Source of the DNA: Candidatus Kuenenia stuttgartensis
GTDB lineage: Bacteria; Planctomycetota; UBA1135; UBA2386
Assembly: GCA_945861365.1 (NCBI GenBank)
Contig: CAMAUH010000009.1
Span: 1 to 23,411, forward strand
Direction: 5' to 3'
DNA length: 23,411 nucleotides
In this document: positions 15,551 through 21,872 of the stretch, in pieces
How the letters are laid out: every line of letters begins with the position of its first letter
How positions within the stretch are numbered: position 1 is the stretch's first letter
The notes under the pieces: generated by a model
Databases searched by the model: none
What the model was told of the DNA's origin: nothing
What the model saw: the letters and a program-made list of their open reading frames with translations, nothing else
Position numbers and translations under genes: made by a program

Positions 15551-15976
15551 ATGCGAAGCTCGCGCACGCTGGTGCTCCTTGGCTTGCTGCTCACCCTGGT
15601 CGGGCTGCCTGCCCCGCTCACGGCCCAGGAGCCGCCGTGCCGCGACTGCATCCGCATCGAGATCGATGCCGGCGATGGCACCATGCGGCGGTACTCCTTC
15701 TGGGGGACCGGCACCCACCGCTACGCCAAGGGCCCCGGCGAAGTCAGCAAGGCCGCCCCGAAGTCCGGCGCCTTCGAGAACGGGATCTACACCTGCTGGG
15801 ATCCGCAGGGTTGGAAGCACGTCGAGATCGCGTTCGCCGAGGGCGTGAAGCTCACGACGTTCGATGCCGCGGGCAAGCCCGTGCTCAACCTGCGCAGCCA
15901 AGGTCTGCCCGTGGAGGCTGCATCGAGCCGCATCACCAGTTCGAACGCGTTGGCGCTGACCGTGGGCGCGTTCTAG
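15551..15976 (+). CDS. Small exported protein with CxxC motif, function unknown
   Basis: The 141-residue protein starts at ATG 15551 and has a signal peptide (1-26, LVLLGLLLTLVGLPAPLTAQ, cleavage likely after TAQ). The mature part begins with EPPCRDCIRIEIDAGDG, holding C30 and C33, and has one more cysteine at 82 in IYTCWDP. The C30-x2-C33 pair sits right at the mature N-terminus, where it could form a disulphide or bind metal or haem; a cytochrome c site is excluded because no His follows. The rest has beta-strand character. It is divergent from the beta-helix gene (140 bases apart) and convergent with the HtrA gene (six bases between stops). The family was not recognised. Confidence 0.68.
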   Translation: MRSSRTLVLLGLLLTLVGLPAPLTAQEPPCRDCIRIEIDAGDGTMRRYSFWGTGTHRYAKGPGEVSKAAPKSGAFENGIYTCWDPQGWKHVEIAFAEGVKLTTFDAAGKPVLNLRSQGLPVEAASSRITSSNALALTVGAF

Positions 15977-15982
15977 CAGGAC

Positions 15983-17122
15983 TCACTTCAGCGCGACGGA
16001 CACTTCGACCACGGCGCCCCGCTCCGGCTCGCCGCGCACCAGGGTGACCTTCACCAGTTCGCCACGCTTGCGCCCCCGCAGCAGCCGCGACAGCTCCGTC
16101 GGGGAACGCACGGGCCGGCCATCGATCGCGGCGATCGTGTCGCCCCACTCGAGCACGGTCTCCCCGTCCAAGCGGAACGGTTGGATGCCTGCCGCTTCGG
16201 CCCCGGCCCCGCTCTCCACGCCGACGATCGGCACGCCGACCGAGTAGCCGGTGCTCGGCGGCAAGCGAACCCCGTCCGAGTAGGGGATGACACCCAGGTG
16301 CCGCTGCGCCGACTTGCCGTCCAGCAGGGCCGGCACCACGTCGTTGATCGTGTCGACCGGCACCGCGAAGCCGATGCCCGCCGACGTGCCGCTCGGCGAG
16401 TAGATCGCCGTGTTCATGCCGATCAGTCGCCCCGCGGAGTCGAGCAGCGGGCCGCCCGAGTTGCCGGGGTTGATCGCCGCGTCGGTCTGGATCAGCCCCG
16501 CCATCTTCGCGTTCTCGGTGGTGATGCTGCGGTTCAGCGCCGAGATCGTGCCGGTGCTCAGCGAGCGGTCGAAGCCATACGGGTTGCCGATCGCCAGCAC
16601 GAACTGGCCGACCCTGAGGTCGGCGGACGCGCCGATCGGGATCGGCCGCAGGCCGCGCGGCGGTGCTGCGATGCGCACCACGGCGATGTCGTGTTCCTGG
16701 TCCGCGCCGACCACGACACCGTCGAACAGGTCGTCGCCGATCGCGACCTTCAGCGTGCGGCCGGCCTGCACGACGCTCTGCACGACGTGGAAGTTGGTGA
16801 CCACCGTGCCGGTGTCGTCCCACAGGAAGCCGGTGCCGGTGCCTTCCTGGTAGCGCTGCACACCGAAGCGCGTGCGGGCGCGCACTTCGGTCGTCAGGTG
16901 CACGACCGATGGCGCATTGGTCTCGAAGACCGTCGTCATGGTCTTCTCGAGCTCCATCAGGTCGCCGCGCGGGGTCACCAGCCGCGGCTCGGCGTTCGGC
17001 GCCCCGGTGAACGTCCCCGAGCGATCGAGCAAGAGGAAGATCGCCACGGCGAACGCCGCGCCGGCGAACAGCGACGGCAGCGGGTTCTGGCGGCGGGGAG
17101 CGAACGGTGGGTAGGCGGACAT
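15983..17122 (-). CDS. Membrane-anchored HtrA/DegS-like serine protease with PDZ domain
   Basis: The 379-residue protein has a cytoplasmic N-terminus, one membrane segment at about 18-32 and a trypsin-like protease domain with the catalytic triad H112 (VVTNFHVV), D145 (EHDIAVVRI) and S222 (NPGNSGGPLL). A single PDZ domain covers about 280-375, with carboxylate-loop residues YSVGVPIVGVESGAGAEAAG and the end GDTIAAIDGRPV. This order (anchor, protease, one PDZ) is that of DegS or HtrA-like quality-control enzymes acting in the periplasm; whether it degrades misfolded proteins or performs signalling cleavage cannot be decided. ATG at 17122 has an SD (AGAGAGG) upstream, supporting the start. It follows the AceE-like gene by 39 bases and may be cotranscribed with it. 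Confidence 0.93.
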   Translation of the reverse strand: MSAYPPFAPRRQNPLPSLFAGAAFAVAIFLLLDRSGTFTGAPNAEPRLVTPRGDLMELEKTMTTVFETNAPSVVHLTTEVRARTRFGVQRYQEGTGTGFLWDDTGTVVTNFHVVQSVVQAGRTLKVAIGDDLFDGVVVGADQEHDIAVVRIAAPPRGLRPIPIGASADLRVGQFVLAIGNPYGFDRSLSTGTISALNRSITTENAKMAGLIQTDAAINPGNSGGPLLDSAGRLIGMNTAIYSPSGTSAGIGFAVPVDTINDVVPALLDGKSAQRHLGVIPYSDGVRLPPSTGYSVGVPIVGVESGAGAEAAGIQPFRLDGETVLEWGDTIAAIDGRPVRSPTELSRLLRGRKRGELVKVTLVRGEPERGAVVEVSVALK

Positions 17123-17161
17123 CGTTGGACCTCTCTCGCCCTCTACGACATCAGCGGCGAA

Positions 17162-19975
17162 CTACACAGGATTCGGCCACAGCTCGCGCCAATCGCCGCG
17201 CGGGGCCTCGGCTTGGCCGCGCAGCAGCGCCAGCGCCTCGGGATGCAGCTGCACCGTCTCGGTCGCCATCTGCGCCAGCGCCTGGCCGCACGCCTCGGCG
17301 ATGCCTTCGCCGTGCAGGCCGTGGTAGCGGTAGATGTGCGCCGGCGTGCCCGACTTGCTGAACTTGACGACCGCCTTGGCCAGCTGCGGCACGCCGATGA
17401 CCGAACCCAGGTTGTCGAGCAGCCCGATCTCGCCGTCGTGCACCGACACGATCGGCACGCGGCGGCCGGCCAGGTCGATGACGTCGGCGGCACCGAGCGG
17501 GCCCGCGGCCTTGCCGGCGGGACGCAGGTGCAGGCGGCCGGAGACGCCCAGCGTCTGCGTCAGGTGCGCGAAGTCGGTCTTGCGCGCCAGTTCGCCGCAC
17601 AGCAGGTCCGGCGACGTCACGACAGTGACGTTGGCGTAGATGCCGCGGTCGAGCAGCAGCTTGCTCGCTTCGATCGTCTCGGGCACCAGAGCGCCCATCA
17701 CGAACAGCTCGACGACGTTCTCACCGGGCTGGTAGCCGCGGTAGCCGCGCCAGTCGATCAGCCGGTAGCCGCCGGCCAGCACGTCGTGCTTCAGCGCGGC
17801 GAGGATCTCGCTGTCGGATGCGTGCGGCACTTCGGCTTCGTGCAGGCCGCCGTCCTGCGCGGTCAGGCCGAGTTCGGCGCCGGCCGGCAGCTCGCGCTTC
17901 CACTTCGCCTGCTTCTTCAGCCACTCGAGCAGCTGGTTCTGGTGCAGCGCGCGCGTGACCGCACGCACCAACACGCCGCTGCGGCCCTTGTTGTCATGCG
18001 CGAAGTGGCGGCGGATCGCGTCGCACAGGATCCACTCCATCTCGATCGCGAACGCCGGTTCCCAATTGATCAGGTTGGGGATCTGGATGTCGCTCTTCCA
18101 GCTGTGCTGCGCGCCCTCCGGCGCCAGCGTGATGCCGCTCGGCGTGCCGACCAGCACGAACGAGCTGCCCCAGTAGAGGTTGTAGTACAGCTGGTCGAGG
18201 GCGCGTTTGATGAAGAAGTCGTAGACCGTCATCATCGGCAGGAACGGGATCCCTGCGACGTGGTCCATCTTGCCGAAGCTGCCGAGCGCGGTCATGCAGT
18301 TGGCCTCGGCGATCTCGAAGCGGATGTGCCGCGTCCACGCCTCGTCGGTCGGCGACAGCTCGGGGCGCAGGCGCTCGTGCAGGTCGAGCTTGCTCTCCCA
18401 GTTCTCGTCGTGCTTGGGCCCGAAGATCTTCTCGTCCATCGCCGGGTTGATGTTGGTCGACGTGCCGACGTCCGGCGCCATCGTCATCATCAGGTCGGCG
18501 AGCGGGTTCCACTTCGCTTCGTCGGCGGTCAGCGCCTTGCCGGCCTTCGCTTCCTTGCCGGCCTTCTGCAGCTCGTCGAACACGCCGATGCGCACGAGCT
18601 TGGCGGCCAGCTGGCCCCACATCCATTGCGTGTGCGTGGTCGGCGACAGCTTCAGGTTGATGTCGAGCGACTCCGGCATGCCGCCCTGCGCCTCGATCTG
18701 GGCGGCGACCTTCTGGCGGTTGGCGCCGGCCTGCGCTTCCAGCGCTTCGATGCCGAGACGCAACGCGAGGCCGCGCTGGGTCAGGAACTTGCCTTCTTCG
18801 CTGGTGGCCGCGAAGCGCCCGAACGGGCGCTCCAGCGTCAGGCCCTGGCCCTTGAGGATCTCGGCGACCTCGCTCTCCTCGGGCATCGCCGAGTGGTTGC
18901 CGTTGGCGGCGACGCACTGCAGGCCGCGGCCCTTGATCGTGTGCGCGATGATCAGCGTCGGCCGGCGCTTGTCCTGCTTGCTCTGCTCGAACGCCTTGAC
19001 GATCGCCGCGTGGTCGTGGCCGCCGGTGTCGAAGAACAGCTTGACCATGTCGGCGTCGCTGAGCGACTCGACCAGCGCCTTGCAGTTCTTGTCCTCGGCG
19101 ATCACCGCGGCGCGCATCAGCTTGGCGTCGCGCTTCCACACCAGCGCCTGGTAGTGGTAGTCGGTGAAGCCCTTCTCGAAGACCTTGCGCAGCGCGTCGC
19201 CGCCCTTCTTGGCGAACACCTGCTCGCGGAAGGTGCCGTGGCGCAGCTGGATCACTTCCCAGCCGTTGGCGAGGGCGGTGCCTTCGATGCGGTCGGCGTC
19301 GGTGCCCTTCAGGCCCCGGTTGTTCGGGATGCGCGTGCCGTCGAGGTTCTGGCGATTGTAGTCGACGATCCAGGTGACGTTGCCGAGTTCGCGTTCGGCG
19401 ACCTCCGGCAGCACCTCGAGCAGCGAACCTTCGCGGAACTCGCTGTCGCCCATCATGCACCAGAAGTGCGGTTGGTCGACGTCCCAGCCGTGCTGCTGCG
19501 CGTAGCGGTAGGCGAGCGCCAGGTAGGCCGCGACGACCGGCGGGATGCCGACCGAGCCCGACGGCAGGAAGCGCCACGAATCCGGGTCGGCCTCCGCGTG
19601 GTAGCTCTGGAACACCGGCTTCTTGTCGTGGCTGAAGCTGCGCAGGCGATGCATCACCGCTTCGGCTTCGTCCTCGCCGAACCAGGTGCCGTCCGGATGG
19701 CGGAACAGGCCCATCGCGTGGTGCAGCGCATGGTCGATCGGCGACGCGTGCGGCTTGCAGCAGATGAAGTCGTTCGGCTCGCGCACGACGAGGTGCAGCG
19801 CCGCCATGAAGTCGAGGCTCGACGCACACGCCGCGGGGTGGCCGCCGACCTTGGGGTCGGTCTTGTCGGCGTCGTCGCGGTTGTTGGCGACGTGGATCAT
19901 CGCCACCATGTGGGCGAAGGCGCGGCGCGTGATGCGTTCGATGAGGGGGAAGTCGGGCTTGCTGGCGGACTTCAT
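17162..19975 (-). CDS. AceE-type pyruvate dehydrogenase E1-like protein (transketolase superfamily)
   Basis: The 937-residue protein resembles homodimeric pyruvate dehydrogenase E1, a thiamine-diphosphate enzyme that decarboxylates pyruvate and passes the acetyl group to lipoyl-E2. Matching landmarks are DPKVGGHPAACASS (from 40), KPHASPIDHAL (from 74) and QSYHAEADPDSWRFLPSGS (from 123). The thiamine site is G176-D-S, where the standard motif has GDG, followed by DYNRQNLDG with N207 and N210. The pyrimidine-domain stretch GVTL-like SGITLAPEGAQHSW and a C-terminal transketolase domain follow. Length is near that of AceE. The serine replacing the third glycine and the lack of neighbouring E2 or E3 genes make the true substrate uncertain; it may be a related 2-oxoacid enzyme or transketolase. 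ATG at 19975 is preferred over the upstream in-frame start at 20017. HtrA lies 39 bases downstream. Confidence 0.82.
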   Translation of the reverse strand: MKSASKPDFPLIERITRRAFAHMVAMIHVANNRDDADKTDPKVGGHPAACASSLDFMAALHLVVREPNDFICCKPHASPIDHALHHAMGLFRHPDGTWFGEDEAEAVMHRLRSFSHDKKPVFQSYHAEADPDSWRFLPSGSVGIPPVVAAYLALAYRYAQQHGWDVDQPHFWCMMGDSEFREGSLLEVLPEVAERELGNVTWIVDYNRQNLDGTRIPNNRGLKGTDADRIEGTALANGWEVIQLRHGTFREQVFAKKGGDALRKVFEKGFTDYHYQALVWKRDAKLMRAAVIAEDKNCKALVESLSDADMVKLFFDTGGHDHAAIVKAFEQSKQDKRRPTLIIAHTIKGRGLQCVAANGNHSAMPEESEVAEILKGQGLTLERPFGRFAATSEEGKFLTQRGLALRLGIEALEAQAGANRQKVAAQIEAQGGMPESLDINLKLSPTTHTQWMWGQLAAKLVRIGVFDELQKAGKEAKAGKALTADEAKWNPLADLMMTMAPDVGTSTNINPAMDEKIFGPKHDENWESKLDLHERLRPELSPTDEAWTRHIRFEIAEANCMTALGSFGKMDHVAGIPFLPMMTVYDFFIKRALDQLYYNLYWGSSFVLVGTPSGITLAPEGAQHSWKSDIQIPNLINWEPAFAIEMEWILCDAIRRHFAHDNKGRSGVLVRAVTRALHQNQLLEWLKKQAKWKRELPAGAELGLTAQDGGLHEAEVPHASDSEILAALKHDVLAGGYRLIDWRGYRGYQPGENVVELFVMGALVPETIEASKLLLDRGIYANVTVVTSPDLLCGELARKTDFAHLTQTLGVSGRLHLRPAGKAAGPLGAADVIDLAGRRVPIVSVHDGEIGLLDNLGSVIGVPQLAKAVVKFSKSGTPAHIYRYHGLHGEGIAEACGQALAQMATETVQLHPEALALLRGQAEAPRGDWRELWPNPV

Positions 19976-20311
19976 GCGTGCGGTGGTGCTTGGTTTCGGG
20001 CTGCGGAGTCGGGCCAAGGTAGGAGGCGGCTTCCGGTCTCGCTACTGGTTGGTTGCGGCCTTCGGCGCGGAGGGGCTCCGGATGCGACGAAGGGGATTCC
20101 TCGTGGCCACGGGTGCCATGGCGAGCCGGCGCGGCGGGCTAACGTCCACGACGTTAGGAAAGCTAACGTTCTCGACGTTAGGTATCCCAAGATGTTGGCT
20201 GGGCGTTGGTTCGGGCAGCGAGTCGACAGCTTGCCAGCAGCGGGTTGCGCCACCAACCGCCGCGCGAGCCGCAGGGTTTTCCCTCATCCGGCACCCGCGT
20301 CGCCGTGGTCG
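19976..20311. other. Divergent intergenic region with tandem dyads
   Basis: This 336-base stretch separates the minus-strand AceE-like gene from the plus-strand cobalamin-binding gene, so both promoters should lie here. Open frames cross it but look non-coding and no protein family was recognised in them. Its one striking content is the tandem dyad pair at 20138-20185, described separately. No clear -35/-10 pair, riboswitch fold or RNA gene was identified by eye; in particular no B12-box consensus was seen. Confidence 0.55.
20138..20185. repeat. Two tandem 24-bp units, each with a 19-bp dyad
   Basis: Unit one spans 20138-20161 and unit two 20162-20185, with no gap. Each begins GCTAACGT and contains CGACGTTAGG. 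The first dyad (20139-20157) is perfect: arms CTAACGTC and GACGTTAG around CAC. The second (20163-20181) has arms CTAACGTT and GACGTTAG around CTC, with one mismatch. The period of 24 bases is about 2.3 helical turns. The low GC of the arms contrasts with the surroundings. It may be a double operator for a dimeric regulator, or paired RNA hairpins, or a REP-like repeat; position between divergent genes favours an operator. Confidence 0.6.
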
Positions 20312-21346
20312 ATGCCCGGGAGCATGGAGCACGCTCTGCGCGCCGCGGACCGTTTGTTCGAACTGGCCTCGCCGTTCGCCCAGCAGCTGGTCCAGCAGTT
20401 CGGTCCGGGCCCGGCCCAAGCTGAACTCGCGAACGACCTGCACTTCGTGCTCGAGAACATCGCCGCCGCGGTCGAGTTCGGCAGCTCCGGCACGGTGGAT
20501 CGGGCGCTGGCGTGGTGGAAGGTGCGCCTGTGTGCGTTCGGCGTCAGCCCGGCGGTTGCCGAGCAGATGCCCGAGGCACTGCTCGCCTTGGCAGCGGCGG
20601 AGCTGGATGCCGCGGCGTTGGCGCCGCTGCGCCGGCTGTTGGCGAACGCCGCCGTCTACCTGCGCTTCGCCAGCGAGCGCGCGCCGCTCGGCCAGGATCC
20701 GCTGCTGGCGCCGGGCACGCGCGGGGCCGTGTTCCTCGCCGGAGCCCTGCGCGGCGATCGCATCGCCGTCGCGGCGGCCACCGACGGCCTCGATGCCAGC
20801 CAGGCGCTGGCCCTCGTGCTCGAGCCGGCGCAGTGCGAGGTCGGGCGCATGTGGCAGAACGGCGTGCTGAAGCCGCCGCAGGAGCATCTGGTGACGCACC
20901 ATGTGCAGCGGCTCGTCGACGACCTGCTGGCGCGGCAGCCGGTGCCGCCGGCCGAGGCGCCGTGCGTCGCGTTGGTGCGGGCTGCCGAGGACGAACATGG
21001 GCTCGGGCAGAGCTGCCTCACGCTGCACCTGCATGGGGCAGGGCTGCGCACGCGCTGCGTCGGAGCGTCGGCGGTGCCCGCGGCGATCGTGCCGCGGTTG
21101 GTCGCGTTGGCGCCTGCTGCCGTGGCGCTGACCTGCACGACGGCGCGGCACCTGCGCCATGCGCAACGCGCGATCGAGGCCATCCGCACCGACCCGGCGC
21201 TGGCGCGGTGCTACGTGATGGTCGGCGGCAGCATGTTCCGGGAGGTGCCGCAGCTGGCGACGCAACTCGGGGCCGATGGTGGGGCGGTCGATGGGGCCAC
21301 TGCCGCCCGGCAACTGCGCCAGCGCCTGTTGCCGGTGCTCGCCTGA
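20312..21346 (+). CDS. Cobalamin-binding sensor-like protein without DNA-binding domain
   Basis: The 344-residue protein ends with a B12-binding module as found in cobalamin photoreceptors and methyltransferases. A helical cap domain (about 135-210) holds W181 followed after nine residues by E191-H192 (MWQNGVLKPPQEH), the W-x9-EH motif that in CarH-type photoreceptors packs over the upper face of adenosylcobalamin. A Rossmann-like domain (about 217-344) has D227-E-H229-G-L-G232, the DxHxxG motif whose His binds cobalt from below, then LTCTTARH and VGGSMF for the nucleotide tail. The N-terminal 120 residues are helical and unrecognised; there is no MerR-type helix-turn-helix. So it may act by protein contacts. 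ATG at 20312 is assumed; ATG at 20324 is near a GGGAG. It converges with the alkyltransferase-like gene (19 bases). Confidence 0.82.
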   Translation: MPGSMEHALRAADRLFELASPFAQQLVQQFGPGPAQAELANDLHFVLENIAAAVEFGSSGTVDRALAWWKVRLCAFGVSPAVAEQMPEALLALAAAELDAAALAPLRRLLANAAVYLRFASERAPLGQDPLLAPGTRGAVFLAGALRGDRIAVAAATDGLDASQALALVLEPAQCEVGRMWQNGVLKPPQEHLVTHHVQRLVDDLLARQPVPPAEAPCVALVRAAEDEHGLGQSCLTLHLHGAGLRTRCVGASAVPAAIVPRLVALAPAAVALTCTTARHLRHAQRAIEAIRTDPALARCYVMVGGSMFREVPQLATQLGADGGAVDGATAARQLRQRLLPVLA

Positions 21347-21365
21347 CGTTCGGGCTCGTGCGCGG

Positions 21366-21722
21366 TCAGGGTGCCGCGAGCGGGAAGCGATGCCGCAGGA
21401 AGTCGACGACGCGGCCGTTCTTCGTCGCGATGCCTTCGGTGCGCAAACGGCGCTGCTGCTCGCGCGCCATCGCGGTGCCGGCGCGCGCGACGCGACCGTT
21501 CGCGGCGACCACGCGCCACCATGGCACATCACTGCCGGCCGGCACTGCCGCCATCGCGTAGCCGACGTGCCGCGCGACGTTCTTGCTGCCCAGCGAAGCC
21601 CCGACGTCGCCATAGGTGACGACGCAGCCCGGTGGCAGCGAGCGCACGAGGTCGTGCACCTGCGCATGGAAGCCCGGGCCGACGAGGCGGCGCGGGCCGT
21701 GGCGTGCGGGGTCGTAGGGCAT
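21366..21722 (-). CDS. Alkyltransferase-like protein (ATL)
   Basis: The 118-residue protein matches the DNA-binding domain of O6-alkylguanine-DNA alkyltransferases: FHAQVHDLVRSLPPGCVVTYGDVGASLG, then NVARHVGYAMAAVPAGSDVPWWRVVAANGRVA. In true repair enzymes the active site is PCHRV; here it is P67-W68-W69-R70-V71, so the alkyl-accepting cysteine is replaced by tryptophan. ATL proteins bind alkylated guanine, bend the DNA and flag it for nucleotide excision repair instead of repairing directly. The arginine finger expected in the recognition helix is plausibly R51. ATG at 21722 is the natural start. It is divergent from the kinase gene (150 bases) and convergent with the cobalamin protein gene. 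Confidence 0.9.
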   Translation of the reverse strand: MPYDPARHGPRRLVGPGFHAQVHDLVRSLPPGCVVTYGDVGASLGSKNVARHVGYAMAAVPAGSDVPWWRVVAANGRVARAGTAMAREQQRRLRTEGIATKNGRVVDFLRHRFPLAAP

Positions 21723-21872
21723 CGGGAACGGGGCCGTGCCCAGCGTGCGCGGGCGGTGCGAACGGCGCAACTTCCGCGTGCGGTCGGCGAGGACGGGAGT
21801 TGACGGCCTGCGGCGGCCGGATGATGGTCCGCCCTTCCGGTTCGTTGCCGTCCTCGTTCGGGCTCGTCTCGC

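Noticed and set aside
20138..20185. Tandem repeats as a minimal CRISPR array
   Set aside because: The two units are directly adjacent with no spacer, have internal dyad symmetry and no cas genes are near.
16181..20311. Very long plus-strand open frame (over 1,300 codons) opposite the HtrA and AceE-like genes
   Set aside because: It is antisense to two genes with clear catalytic motifs, its translation is rich in Arg, His, Gln and Val without domain pattern, and such frames are common by codon bias in GC-rich DNA. Only its last part from 20312 is a real gene.
20081..20311. Possible small plus-strand protein beginning MRRRGFLVATGAMASRR, twin-arginine-like
   Set aside because: No hydrophobic core follows the arginines, the frame runs through the tandem dyads and then antisense-like sequence into the cobalamin gene in another frame, and there is no SD.
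19976..20311. Cobalamin riboswitch before the B12-binding protein gene
   Set aside because: No B12-box consensus or matching fold was recognised by eye on either strand.
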